Source of the DNA: CAWGAJ01 sp963820545
GTDB lineage: Bacteria > Planctomycetota > Planctomycetia > Pirellulales > Thermoguttaceae
Assembly: GCA_963820545.1 (NCBI GenBank)
Contig: CAWGAJ010000001.1
Coordinates: forward strand, 1,798,001 to 1,862,000
Direction: 5' to 3'
DNA length: 64,000 nt
Each line of letters begins with the position of its first letter. The stretch's first letter is position 1. Below the pieces are notes generated by a model. The model searched no databases and was not told the origin of the DNA. It worked only from the letters and a program-made list of their open reading frames with translations. The translations under genes were made by a program, and so were the position numbers. This document shows positions 1 to 10,271 of this stretch, piece after piece.

Positions 1-34
1 TTCAGTCTTCCCGAACGTTTCATAAAAACAAGAG

Positions 35-730
35 AAGACATTCTCCGGCCACACCAAGCAGCTTGCACATTGGTAATAAGACAAGTTCAATGTGCCATAC
101 TACGATGAATAAAGCGCTGCCTCTTACGGCATAGAATTAAAGATTACGGAGAAATAGATCTTAAACGACTAACACTAAAGCCTAATACACACACACTAGC
201 TTAAAGTAATCCACACACTTAAATAATCCCCGCAACGCGCCTGATTGTTTCACAGAGCTTCTCTCTTGTCAAACATTTCCCTGAATTTTTATAAATTTAT
301 TTCAGGCGGATTGGGGGGTAAGGTAGATGCGAGGCTAGGCTTGGTCATGTGAGACGGGTGCGGGGCGTCGGATTGGCGAGGATAAGGCATAAGCCATGAA
401 GTCCGCATGGGCCGGGTTATACGAATCACTCCCCGCACTCCACCAAAAGGGGACTGTTATTCTTGGTTAAAAATCTGGTCCACTGCCGGGTCGTCGGCGA
501 CCATTTTGGCGGTTTGTGACTCTACGTATCCTACCATTATTATGTTGTGCTGGGGGGGGGTAGGAACGATAAAAAACATCCCCAAACACCGGAGCACGGC
601 ATTGTTTGTCGGACCGATTTTCCAGCGCGAGGTTGTCCTTGCCCCGCGACGATTGCACATCTACACTGGCGCACTGCATATATTGGCGTGCTTTTGTTGC
701 TGATCTTCACGGCCTGGCTGGTATTATACG
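35..730. repeat. ~700-bp direct repeat, left copy
   Basis: This stretch matches 11480-12181 in the same orientation almost base for base, with scattered substitutions and a few single-base indels. It carries an AT-rich non-coding part (to about 545) and then the first ~130 bases of an ABC permease gene that is complete only in the right-hand copy. The match stops abruptly at 730, where unrelated PEP-CTERM gene sequence begins. The pair flanks an 11-kb block, so the block could have arisen or been moved by recombination between the copies, or the join could be an assembly artefact. No gene of its own is seen in 1-545. Confidence 0.85.
602..730 (+). pseudogene. Truncated 5' end of ABC-2 type permease gene
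   Basis: From the TTG at 602 the translation begins FVGPIFQREVV, as in the intact permease at 12054. It shifts frame after about 20 codons because one base is missing relative to the right copy, continues in another frame as LLLLIFTAWLVLY, and is cut at 730. It is a dead duplicate of the start of the 12054-13908 gene, carried by the direct repeat. Confidence 0.8.
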
Positions 731-1019
731 TGCCTTTGATCGTCTTCCCGGAGTTTAATATATAGCCAGTGTTGTCGGCAACGTCGAAGGTGCCGGTACG
801 GATATCAATGAGGTTGCTGGCCAGCGAGCCGCTGGAGGCGAGTTTCAATGTTCCGTTGTATAAAGTGGTGGGGCTGGTGTAGGAGTTACTGCCGCCGAGG
901 ACCACGGTGCCGGAGCCGTTTTGGCTTAGGGCGCCGGTGCCTGAAATCACGCCGTTTACCGTGACCGTGCCGCTGCTGTTAAAGACCAAGGCGGCATTAT
1001 TCGTGACCGCGCCCGCCAC
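731..1019 (-). pseudogene. Displaced fragment of a PATR/PEP-CTERM gene
   Basis: These 289 bases align without gaps to 7982-8270, inside the PEP-CTERM gene at 7542-10031 (constant offset 7251). They encode, on the minus strand, autotransporter-associated beta-strand repeat sequence such as GTGALSQNGSGTVVLGGSN. The fragment has no start, signal peptide or sorting tail. Its left edge joins the truncated permease, and its right edge joins a 60-base piece of the neighbouring membrane-protein gene. Confidence 0.85.
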
Positions 1020-1078
1020 CGGCCAGCACGTACACAAATATCGCGTCGCGCAGAACCATTGCCGAGGCGGCGTAGAGC
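1019..1078 (-). repeat. 60-bp displaced piece of the membrane-protein gene
   Basis: Bases 1019-1078 match 3193-3252 with two mismatches (offset 2174). On the minus strand the original encodes LYAASAMVLRDAIFVYVLAG. The piece lies just beyond the stop codon of the gene it comes from (1094). It could belong to a lost tandem paralogue or be a shuffled fragment. Confidence 0.7.
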
Positions 1079-1093
1079 CAGGCATCCGCGTGT

Positions 1094-4000
1094 TCAGCGC
1101 CAGCTCAGTACTCGGAACACCCCCTCGCGGTGCTTCACCTGGTCGGGCAGAGTCAGTAAACGGTCGCGGTAGATACTCAGCAGCACGCCCGTGCCGAAAA
1201 TCACTCCGCCGCCGATGGTCATCCAAATGGCCGCCGTCTGCACGTTCTCAAGCATGTTGATGTACAGCAGCAGAGTCGCGAGATAGATCACCATCAGGGC
1301 GGCCCCTGTGAGCGTCGTGGATCGGAGTCGGAACATGAAACCGGTCGCCAGTAACACGATGCCGGCCATGAGCATGCCCAGCTCGTTGAGAACCGAGAAA
1401 TGCGGCTCGCTGCGGTGAACGAGCACGGCGATCGTCAAAGGCACTCCCACCAGGAGGCTGCCTATTAGGAGGCTAAACGAGACCAGGTCCTCCTGTCTCT
1501 CTTGCTCGCGATACCAGCCGAGGTGACCGATCACCAGCAAGGCAACCCCGATTGCCACGCTGAAGATTTCCATTTTCTCCCAAATGCTTAAGTGGCTGAG
1601 CAGTTGCAAAGTAATGAACATCAGGGCGGCCTCGACAATGGCCATGACCACATACCATCGGCGCCAGCCTGCGTGACGGACCAGCCAAGCCGCAAGGAGG
1701 CTCACCACGACCAGTGCCAATAACAACAAAATCAGCGAGCGGTGAACCGTGGCCAGACGGGTTGCCAAGCGGCTGAGGGTCAATAGGGCGGCGGCCACGA
1801 AGGAGAGCGAGAGGAGGGCATTGGCGCATTGGAAGGCCGGTTCGGCCAGTCCCGCCCACTCCCACATAGCCAGACGATATCCGATCAGCAGAATCAGTCC
1901 AACGATCGCGAAAGTGAGCGTGTAGTACTCCGGGCCGACTTGCCAGTATTGCAGTAGTTGCCAGACGGCGCCGCTGGCCGCAGCCGCGCAGAGATAGACA
2001 TTGATCCCCTGCTTGCAAAAGGCGGCCGCTAGGGCATAGAACAATGCCGCCTCGGCAAAGACGATCGCCAGCGACAGGTTCAGCCGCATACCAGTTGTAG
2101 GCTCGAAGACGTGCTCCGGGGTTAGGTGAACCGAAGCTGCCAAGACGGACACAAGGATCACGGCCGTGGCGGTTTGCGCGGCCCATACCAACGGATTCTC
2201 TAGGGTGTGCCCGCGAAACAATCGAGCAGTTAATATGTAGAGGATGGGAATGACCATGAGAATCGGCGCCAGCTCATCCCAGGTCTTCACGCCCAGAATC
2301 GAGAGCAGGCCTGCTGCGCCGACCAGCATGGCTGTCGCCATGCCAAAAAAGTAGGTTGTCGACAGCCAGGGTATGCTCCGCCGATAAAGGTGTGCGCCGA
2401 TGTAGCAGGCCACGGCCGTTAACAGCATTGCACCCACGAAGAACCAGCCTATGCTGTACAGTTCTCCTCCAGGATGAGGCCAGGCAACGTTCAAAGGCTT
2501 GTATGTTGCGCGGAGATGCAGCAGAACGCCTAGTATCACCGGCAGCGTGCTTAGCAGCAGGCCCAACGGCAACCCGGCGCGCACCAGCGGCCTGATTGAC
2601 CACTCCGGAGACTCCGCGCTGGCCGGATGGAAGGCCTTGCTGCCAGCGGGTCGCCGACGGGGCGATCAAGTTCACTGCCAAAGCCGTCAACGCCAGGGCA
2701 ACGATTGCCGCTTCTGTCGTCACCTTCAGGGCGAACAGCTCGATCACCAATACTTCTGCCCAAAGCAGGGTGAAGACCGCTAGAAAGATATACATCCCCA
2801 CCCGGCGTACCGCCAGATCAGAATAAATGTAGGCATAGGTTCCCGCCAAGACCAGCGCCAAGGCCAGGAGTTGTCCCCAGCGCTCGGCGACCACGGCCGG
2901 CGGACCAAGGCGCCAATGTTGGTAGATGGATTCAAAGAATGGCTTGTAGAGCCAGTCGCCGGCAATCTGGGCACCTAAAAGAAGAAGCAGCCCGGCTGCC
3001 AACAAAGCATGACCTGACCAGAAAAAGCCCAAGCCGAAGGAGCGACGCGAGAACGGACCGTCGGTGTCGGGAAAGGCCCGCTCGGTGTGAATACAGATCA
3101 ATCCCAGGACGACCAGGAGCGTGGCCGGGGCGGCAACCTCCCAGAACTTGCCCATGTCCGCCAGCATCAACAGCCCAGTCATCGCCACGCCGCCGGCCAG
3201 CACGTACACAAATATGGCGTCGCGCAGTACCATTGCCGAGGCGGCGTAGAGCACGCAGCAGACCAGCGCGGCAACCCACAGGTGCCCGTCGAGGGTAATC
3301 AGGTTGTTTGCGTGGTAGAACCAGAGGTTCAACGGCATCACCAGGCATGCCAGCAGCGTCAGGGCTCGACCGGCCGTCTCGTAGCGGGTGTAGCTGGTGA
3401 TCGCCCAGCCGCCGACCAACAGCGCGGCGTTGCCAAGCCCTAGGGCCACAGCGACCACCGCGGGGTTCTTGAACAATCCCAGAGTTGCCAGCCAGATGAC
3501 CAGTCCCAACATCAGCAGTGCTCCCCCCAGCCCTAAAAGCCATTGGATACTTTGGGGATCGAGCAGGGTCTCCCAGAGTGGTTGTCGCGGTGTACGGGCC
3601 GGAGCTTTGTCAATGGGCGGTGGTGAACTCCCGCGAACACCGCTTCCGGCCGCGCCGGCCGGCGCACGCCGGCTGGGCGATACGGTTGAAGGCGAGCCGG
3701 GCTCCTTCACGGGCCGACGCTGCCCTTCCAGGTTAGCCCGCAGGGCCGCATCCGCCCTTTTGCGTCGTTCATGCAGGAGTGGGCCTGTGCCAATGGTAAG
3801 CGATGGGTATCGCAATACGACTTGATCACGAGGCACGTACATTTCCAGTAGCGCAGTTCTTGTACCAGGGATCCTTCCACCGGTACTCCGCAGCCAGAGC
3901 AATGTGCGGGCGAACCGCACAGTTGCGCGTTGCAGTTCCAGCAATGATCACGCGGCGGCAGTCCGAGCCACGATGGCAACGGCTTACCTTCAAGCGCCAT

Positions 4001-4231
4001 TTGAATAAGCGCTTGTCGACGCTGGTTGTTAGCCTGCGTGATCACCGCCAATTGCTCCCTGCTTATCAATTGTCCCCTTTCCCACAGCTCGAAACGTTTT
4101 TGAACGAACTGATTGGTTTCAATCAGATCCTGCCACTCGGCAGATGCATGGCAGTGCGGGCAGTCCTGCCCCGCAGCCGGCAGATTTTGACCGCAGAAAA
4201 CACAAGTTGGAGTTGTGGGCGGGCTAGACAT
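1094..4231 (-). CDS. Zinc-ribbon plus polytopic membrane protein (DUF2157/DUF2339-like), two frameshifts
   Basis: I join three overlapping frames into one gene of about 1045 codons. The start is ATG at 4231, with GGAGG six bases upstream. The N-terminus has two zinc-ribbon-like Cys pairs (CVFCGQN..CPHCH and CWNC..CSGCG), then a Pro-rich linker. About 20 or more hydrophobic segments follow, in the style of DUF2157/DUF2339 envelope proteins, ending GVFRVLSWR. Frame changes lie near 3755 (an AAAA run, one base missing) and near 2650 (a CCC run, one base extra). Correcting both gives an unbroken protein, so sequencing error is likely. The gene is GC-richer than its surroundings. Function is unknown; an inner-membrane location is inferred. 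Confidence 0.75.
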
Positions 4232-4628
4232 GTATAACCTCCGATTATGAAGATGATCAACCAAGACCCTGGCGTTCGCTGAATCTGAAAGAGGTGGTCC
4301 GAGTGCCGCTGGTGGTGCCAACATCGGTCACCGCCACGCCAACCGTTCCAGACGCCAAGTCTCCCCGGTCCTAAAGCATCAAGGCCGCCACTGCTTCAAT
4401 CTTGTCCAGATCAAAGGCGTCAAACTAAGCGAAATATAACACACGAAAAATGATGAAAGACAAAGCATTAAACTCTAGTAGATAGTGGAGTTTAATATGC
4501 GTCGGGGAATAGTCAAGGGGGATTTGGCACCGGCCGTCCTGTTTAAATAAACCCTGCCCAACAAGAAATTGACCTAATGATTTCTCTGATAGTGTTTTTA
4601 TCTACCGATCGTGGACATGCCCCAGTCG
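4232..4628. other. Intergenic region with a possible gene remnant
   Basis: On the minus strand between about 4420 and 4260 there is a short open stretch reading FDLDKIEAVAALML, a TAG stop, then DRGDLASGTVGVAVTDVG and further sequence to a TGA at about 4258. This could be the damaged tail of a gene upstream of the zinc-ribbon gene, but I do not recognise it. The rest (4440-4628) is AT-rich and non-coding. Confidence 0.3.
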
Positions 4629-7265
4629 CTATTTTTTCTTCCGTAAAAAGCGAAAGGGATAATACGAAAGTCCGCCGACTATCAGCAACAGCAGCGATGA
4701 GGGTTCCGGCACCGGCGTCATGGAAAGGGACTCGGAAAGGCCCGTCGGCTGAATCACCAGCTTACTTCCGGAGCCGATATAAAGGTGATTGATAATAAGC
4801 GAATCGGTTATAAGCTCGGCGTCGCTTTGCACGTCTACTGCCGCCGTGGGCAGATTGATGTTTGCCACTTCCAAGACGCCATCTAATACTGATATATCTC
4901 CCAGAAGATCTACATCTTGGGTTAGAGTCCAGGTGCCGGCGCCATCTTTGAGGAGATTGATGGGACCGCTGCCGGTGCCGTTGCTGATTGTCCCCGTAAA
5001 TTCTCCATCACCCGCGCCCTGAAGGTAAAGATATCTCTCGGTCGCATTGCCGGTATTGTTGATGATATTGCCAGTGAGGTTGAGGTCCCCGGTATCGGAT
5101 TGGATGACATAATCATAACCGCTCTCGGCGAGAGAGATATTTCCGGTAAGGGTGTTGTTGTTGCCCGCGTTGACCAGATGCGGGGCGAGGTTTGCGCCGG
5201 GTGAGGCGCCGCGTCCGTTAAGAACCATATTCCTGGCGACGCTGATATCATTGATAAACTCTAATCTGGCGCTGCCCGTGCCTCCGGGGATGCTGAGATC
5301 GCTGGTGGCATTGCCCAGGGCTTTAGCATGCGCCATGCGCAGCGCTCCGTTGTTTAAGGCGGTGGGGCCGGTGTAGGAGTTGCTGGCGCCGAGGACCACG
5401 GTGCCGGAGCCGTTTTGGCTTAGGGCGCCGGTGCCGGAAATCACGCCGTTAACCGTGACCGTGCCGCTGCTGTTAAAGACCAAGGCGGCGTTATTCGCGA
5501 CCGCGCCCGCCACGGGCAAGGCACCGCCGTCGCCCACCTGAAGCGTGCCGCCCGCGTAAATGGTCGTGCCACCGCTGTAGGTATTTGTGGCGCCGAAGAT
5601 CAGCGTGCCGCTGCCCTTGACGTCCAAGCCTTGCGTGCCGGCCAGCGGAACGTTGATGGCGGCGCTTTGATTCTGCACCGTGATCGCGGGCCGAGTCGGG
5701 CCGAGGTTTTCCAGCGTGATCGTGCCGCCGCTGCCGGGATTGACGGCCCAGTTCCCGGACGATGAAGTGTTCGTGTCGCTGAAAATCAGGGTTCCCAGCG
5801 TGCGCGAGCCGTTTAGTTGCACGCCCACTGTGCCGGAAATATCAAGGGTGCTGAAATCGGCGATCCCCAGTTTGCCCGCGGCGATCAGCCCGGCTTGCCA
5901 ATTTCCGCCGCTGGTCCAGTCGCCGCCACCCGTATTCGACCATATTCCGTTGGCGCCATCGAAGACATAGCCCACGGCGCTCATGCTGTAATTAGTATAG
6001 GAAGTATATGTGCCTTTCAACCAGTACAGAGCGGTGTGTTGGTTATCCCATATAGGCAGGTTCGGCCTGATATTGTCCAAGGTAGAGTTGGCGGTAATCG
6101 GAGTCCAGGTCCACGAGGCCCCGTTATTGTTGGTAAAACCGCGATACACCTCCCAATGGCTCAGTGCCGCTTTGGTGACCGGATCGGCGTTCGTGGAGAT
6201 ATAGACCGTGTTGGGATCGCTGGGATTGAGCGAAATCAATCCGCTATAGGAAGGCTGGCCGGAATACAAGCATGAGCCCGCGTAAGCGATTTGATAATCG
6301 TGCCAGGTGGTGCCATCGAAACGAGAGTAGCGATAACGTAGATCGTTGCCGCCGCTGCCATTGGTTCCGATGCGAACGGAGTAGGCGAGCACCGGATACC
6401 CGCTGGAGTCCAGTTGCATATCTGAAGTCCAAGCATGATCATTCGAATCGGCGCTAAAAACCTTCGTGCCGGCCGAGGGCGCGATGCCCGAGGTGCCTGT
6501 TGTATTCAAAACCCCGATCTGTGTGCCGTATGAGTTGTAAATATTGCTGCCTTGTAAATAGGCGACATAAATATTGCTTATAGTCACTTCATCTGGATGT
6601 CCGTCGGTATAGGTAAACCACACCTTGTCGGTGCCGTTGGAAGCATATTTGACATAGGGGCGGACGCCGACGGTCGCGGTCCTGACCAATCGACCTCCGT
6701 AGCTCCAGGTAGTTCCGTTGTCAGATGAGACGAGCACGTTAGGATTGTAGGCTTGGCCTCGAAAAAAGTCATAAGTTGTGCCCGTGCTGCTGAGCCGGTA
6801 CACGTTGGAATATGTGACCTTGTATGTATCGGTGTTTGCCACAAAAGTTTGTTCCGCCGACCAACTGCTCGTATCGCCCGCATTGGTCGAGATGCGGTAG
6901 CGCATCAGGGTGTCGCCGCCATGAGTGCAGTAAACGGCCAGGATTTTGCCGTCAGGCCGCACCATGAACGCGGCAGCGGAGTGATCGTCGGCATTGAGTG
7001 CCGCATGTAAGACAAACGTACTTACCGACCCGCTGGAGAGATTGTAAGTTATTACGTCGTTATCTCCGCTGGGATATGGCACGCTGCTGAAAATCAGTTG
7101 ATTGTTGTCGATAATAGCTCGTTCGTCTTGATACCAGCAATAACCGGCGTTGGTGCTGAAAACGATTGGGCTGCTTTGCGCCCAAAGATTGCCGACAAGA
7201 GAACAGGAAAATAAGATTCCAAGGTAAAGACACAAACGAAACCAGCGGCCAAATAGCATTGTCAT
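4629..7265 (-). CDS. BNR_4 propeller / PATR / PEP-CTERM exported protein (878 aa)
   Basis: The start at 7265 has AGGAGG six bases upstream. A signal peptide (about residues 1-29, ending LWAQ) precedes a BNR_4-type beta-propeller (about 30-440; Asp-box-like SSDNGTTW and NNGASWTW). This type of domain occurs in sialidase-like or polysaccharide-lyase-associated proteins. Autotransporter-associated beta-strand repeats follow (about 520-780; GTGALSQNGSGTVVLGASN). The C-terminus is a PEP-CTERM signal: VPEPSS, a hydrophobic stretch, then FRFLRKKK, expected to direct exosortase sorting to the surface. The protein is a tandem paralogue of the 7542-10031 product. The N-terminal two thirds are near-identical, but the C-terminal parts are unrelated. 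The substrate is unknown; a glycan is inferred. Confidence 0.9.
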   Translation of the reverse strand: MTMLFGRWFRLCLYLGILFSCSLVGNLWAQSSPIVFSTNAGYCWYQDERAIIDNNQLIFSSVPYPSGDNDVITYNLSSGSVSTFVLHAALNADDHSAAAFMVRPDGKILAVYCTHGGDTLMRYRISTNAGDTSSWSAEQTFVANTDTYKVTYSNVYRLSSTGTTYDFFRGQAYNPNVLVSSDNGTTWSYGGRLVRTATVGVRPYVKYASNGTDKVWFTYTDGHPDEVTISNIYVAYLQGSNIYNSYGTQIGVLNTTGTSGIAPSAGTKVFSADSNDHAWTSDMQLDSSGYPVLAYSVRIGTNGSGGNDLRYRYSRFDGTTWHDYQIAYAGSCLYSGQPSYSGLISLNPSDPNTVYISTNADPVTKAALSHWEVYRGFTNNNGASWTWTPITANSTLDNIRPNLPIWDNQHTALYWLKGTYTSYTNYSMSAVGYVFDGANGIWSNTGGGDWTSGGNWQAGLIAAGKLGIADFSTLDISGTVGVQLNGSRTLGTLIFSDTNTSSSGNWAVNPGSGGTITLENLGPTRPAITVQNQSAAINVPLAGTQGLDVKGSGTLIFGATNTYSGGTTIYAGGTLQVGDGGALPVAGAVANNAALVFNSSGTVTVNGVISGTGALSQNGSGTVVLGASNSYTGPTALNNGALRMAHAKALGNATSDLSIPGGTGSARLEFINDISVARNMVLNGRGASPGANLAPHLVNAGNNNTLTGNISLAESGYDYVIQSDTGDLNLTGNIINNTGNATERYLYLQGAGDGEFTGTISNGTGSGPINLLKDGAGTWTLTQDVDLLGDISVLDGVLEVANINLPTAAVDVQSDAELITDSLIINHLYIGSGSKLVIQPTGLSESLSMTPVPEPSSLLLLIVGGLSYYPFRFLRKKK

Positions 7266-7433
7266 GCTATCCTCCTATGGCATATTTCTAAAATGCCGAC
7301 TAAACACATAAAATTAGCATAGATACTAAATCTAAATATAATAAAAATGTGGGAATTTGTCGAGATATTTATCGAAATAACAAGGGGAGTGGCATTTAAA
7401 TCCGTTTGAAGTGAGAGAAGATCAAGAAAAAAA

Positions 7434-7472
7434 TGCAGGCCGGGGCGGGTAATTTACCCCCCGCGGCCTTTG
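7434..7472 (-). terminator. Intrinsic terminator after the 7542-10031 gene
   Basis: A GC-rich stem (AGGCCGGGGCGGGT at 7437-7450 against ACCCCCCGCGGCCT at 7456-7469, two mismatches) is followed on the minus strand by a T-rich run (A-rich on plus, 7425-7433). It lies 70 bases beyond the stop at 7542. Confidence 0.75.
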
Positions 7473-7541
7473 TTGTTATCCACGGTCATCAACCTAAATG
7501 GCGGATAGTCCTCAATGTGCGGGACAATAAAAAATCATAAT

Positions 7542-10031
7542 TTACTTTCCGCGGCGCCTGTAAAACAACAGCCCTGTGGCGCCGAGTGCAAGCAGCAACC
7601 ATGTTGCCGGTTCCGGAACGACGGAAAGCGTACCATCTGAGTAGAGATTGTCTGTATCCCAGTGAAGACCGCTGTTAAGCACGGGCAAATCCAAATTGGA
7701 AAATGCGCCGGTCAGGCTGCTGAAATTCATGATGTCGAAAATATTGTAGATGTCGGGTGAGAAGCCGTTAAGAAAAATAAGTTTAAGCGTGCTGCCTGAT
7801 TGAAGGTCAATGGCGCCGGTGGAATTTAACACGTCGTAGAGCGTTCCCGGCGCCGTGCCGGCTATTTCGATGTTCAGCATGGATCCGCTGCCAAAAGTCA
7901 TGTTATCGACGGTTAACAGGCCGGGACTTTCGCCCGGGGACACCGTGCCCATGACTGTTACGGCCCCATCGATCGATCCGTTGCCTTTGATCGTCTTCCC
8001 GGAGCCTAATATGTAGCCAGTTTTGTCGGCAACGTCGAAGGTGCCGATACGGATATCGATGAGGTTACTGGCCAGCGAGCCGCTGGAGGCGAGTTTCAAT
8101 GTTCCGTTGTATAAAGTGGTGGGGCCGGTGTAGGAGTTGCTGGCGCCGAGGACCACGGTGCCGGAGCCGTTTTGGCTTAGGGCGCCGGTGCCTGAAATCA
8201 CGCCGTTTACCGTGACCGTGCCGCTGCTGTTAAAGACCAAGGCGGCGTTATTCGTGACCGTGCCCGCCACGGGCAAGGCCCCGCCGTCGCCCACCTGAAG
8301 CGTGCCGCCCGCGTAAATGGTCGTGCCGCCGCTGTAGTTATTCGAGGCGCCTAGAATGAGCGTGCCGCTGCCCTTGACGTCCAAGCCTTGCGTGCCGGCC
8401 AGCGAAACGTTTACGGCGGCGGTTTGATTCTGCACCGTGATCGTGGGCCGGGCCGGGCCGAGGTTTTCCAGCGTGATCGTGCCGCCGCTGCCGGGATTGA
8501 CGGCCCAGTTTCCGGAACTCGAGGTGTTCGTATCGCCAAAGACCATAAAGCCCAGCGTGCGCGAGCCGTTTAGTTGCACGGCGGCCGTTCCGGAGATATT
8601 CAGCGTGCTGAAATCGGCGATCCCCAGTTTGCCCGCGGCGATCAGGCCGGATTGCCAATTTCCGTTGCTGGTCCAGTCGCCGCCGCCCGTATTCGACCAT
8701 ATTCCATTGGCGCCGTCGAAGACATAACCCACGGCGCTCATGTTGTAATTGGTATAAGAAGTATACGTGCCTTTCAGCCAGTACAAGGCAGTGTGCTGCG
8801 CATCCCAAACAGGCAGGTTCGGTCGGATATTGTTGGTGGTGGAGTTGGCCGTGATCGGTGTCCAGGTCCACGAGGCCCCGTTGTTGTTGGTAAATCCGCG
8901 GTACACCTCCCAATGGCGTTGCCCGTCGGCCGAGGAAATCAAGGCCGCTCCTGTTACCGGATTAGCGTTCGTGGAAATATAAACCGTATTGGGATCGCTG
9001 GGATTGAGTGAAATTAAGCCGGTGTAGTCGTTCTCGGCGGTGTATAAGCACTGGCCGGCGTAAGCGATTTCATAATCGTGCCAAGTGGTGCCGTCAAAAC
9101 GGGAGTAGCGGTAACGATGATCGTTGTAGATATCCACGGTTCCAATGCGGACGGAATAAGCGAGCACGGGATAACCGTTGGAGTCGAGTTGTATATCCGA
9201 GGTCCAAGCGCGATGGGTCGAGTCGGCGTAGAAAACCTTTGTGCCGGCCGAGGGCGCTATGCCCGATGTGCCCGACGTATTCAAGTCGCCGATATCCACG
9301 CCGTAGGCGTTATAAATATTGCTGCCTTGCAGGTAGGCGACATAAATGTTTGTAGCCATGTCACGCGGATGCCCGTCGGTATAGGTAAACCAGACCTTAT
9401 CGGTTCCGTTGGAGGCGTATTTGGCATACGGGCGAGTGCCGGCGGCCGTTCTGACCAAGCGTCCGCCGATGCTCCAGGACGATCCATCGTCGGAGGAGAC
9501 GAGGACGTTCGGATTGTAGTCTTGGCCGCGATAAAAGTCATAAGTTATGCCCGTGCTGCTGAGCCGGTACACGTTGTCATACGTAGCCCCATAGTTGCTG
9601 TAGACGTTGTAGTTCTGTTCCGCGGACCAACTGCTGGTGTCGCCCGGGTTGGTCGAGATGCGGTAGCGCACGAGGCTGTCGCCGCCGTGGGTGCAATAAA
9701 CGGCCAGGATTTTGCCGTCAGGTCGGACCATGAACGCGGGAGCGGAGTGATCGTCGGCATTGAGAGCGGCATGTAAAACGAACGTGTTTATCGACGCGGA
9801 GGATAGATTGTAAGTTATTACGTCGTTATCTCCGCTGGGGTAGGGCACGCTACCGAAAATCAAATTGCCATTATTGATTATTGCCCGCTCGTCTTGATAC
9901 CAGCACCAGCCGGCATTGTTGCTAAAAACAATGGGGTTGCTTTGCGCCCAAAGATTGCCGGCCAAAAAGCAGGAAAATAAGAATCCGGCGAACACGCACA
10001 AACGCAGGCGGCGCCGAAAGACCTTCGCCAT
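7542..10031 (-). CDS. BNR_4 propeller / PATR / PEP-CTERM exported protein, paralogue (829 aa)
   Basis: I take ATG 10031 (MAKVFRRR), with GAGG just upstream, rather than the in-frame start at 10067. A signal peptide ends at LWAQS. The BNR_4 propeller follows (about residues 30-440), with CWYQDERAII near its start. Beta-strand repeats of the PATR type occupy about 500-680. A non-repeat domain is next, and then a PEP-CTERM tail (VVPEPATW, a hydrophobic helix, RRRGK). The protein is secreted and anchored or processed by an exosortase system not present in this window. Bases 8100-8770 are almost identical to 5350-6010 in the neighbouring gene, so the duplication is recent or maintained by gene conversion. 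The C-terminal domain is distinct from that of the neighbour. Confidence 0.9.
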   Translation of the reverse strand: MAKVFRRRLRLCVFAGFLFSCFLAGNLWAQSNPIVFSNNAGWCWYQDERAIINNGNLIFGSVPYPSGDNDVITYNLSSASINTFVLHAALNADDHSAPAFMVRPDGKILAVYCTHGGDSLVRYRISTNPGDTSSWSAEQNYNVYSNYGATYDNVYRLSSTGITYDFYRGQDYNPNVLVSSDDGSSWSIGGRLVRTAAGTRPYAKYASNGTDKVWFTYTDGHPRDMATNIYVAYLQGSNIYNAYGVDIGDLNTSGTSGIAPSAGTKVFYADSTHRAWTSDIQLDSNGYPVLAYSVRIGTVDIYNDHRYRYSRFDGTTWHDYEIAYAGQCLYTAENDYTGLISLNPSDPNTVYISTNANPVTGAALISSADGQRHWEVYRGFTNNNGASWTWTPITANSTTNNIRPNLPVWDAQHTALYWLKGTYTSYTNYNMSAVGYVFDGANGIWSNTGGGDWTSNGNWQSGLIAAGKLGIADFSTLNISGTAAVQLNGSRTLGFMVFGDTNTSSSGNWAVNPGSGGTITLENLGPARPTITVQNQTAAVNVSLAGTQGLDVKGSGTLILGASNNYSGGTTIYAGGTLQVGDGGALPVAGTVTNNAALVFNSSGTVTVNGVISGTGALSQNGSGTVVLGASNSYTGPTTLYNGTLKLASSGSLASNLIDIRIGTFDVADKTGYILGSGKTIKGNGSIDGAVTVMGTVSPGESPGLLTVDNMTFGSGSMLNIEIAGTAPGTLYDVLNSTGAIDLQSGSTLKLIFLNGFSPDIYNIFDIMNFSSLTGAFSNLDLPVLNSGLHWDTDNLYSDGTLSVVPEPATWLLLALGATGLLFYRRRGK

Positions 10032-10144
10032 GGAGACCTCTTGCACGGTGTTTATTCGCGATGTCAACTCTAGGACAAAGAAAGTTAAGGATGGATAATA
10101 ATAGTAAATCAGGATTTATTGAGGCAGTTATTAAAACTCAAAAG

Positions 10145-10182
10145 AAAGGCCGCAGGTGGTGTTTCCACCCCCTGCGGCCTTT
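10145..10182 (-). terminator. Intrinsic terminator after the 10272-11288 gene
   Basis: A long stem, AAAGGCCGCAGGTGG against CCACCCCCTGCGGCCTTT, has a short loop around 10160-10164 and a T-rich minus-strand tail. The stem is nearly symmetrical, so it may work in both directions. It lies about 90 bases beyond the stop at 10272. Confidence 0.75.
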
Positions 10183-10271
10183 ATCGTTATCCAAGGTCAT
10201 CGAGGATCGTCCTCGATGCATATTGGTTGGCGGGACGCATTTTGTTTGTCCCAACCTTTAGGTTTACGGTT

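Noticed and set aside
540..1226. A 228-codon minus-strand frame across the mosaic region
   Set aside because: It crosses three displaced fragments, changes reading frame relative to each parental gene in part, and has no start signal. It is an accidental chimera rather than a gene.
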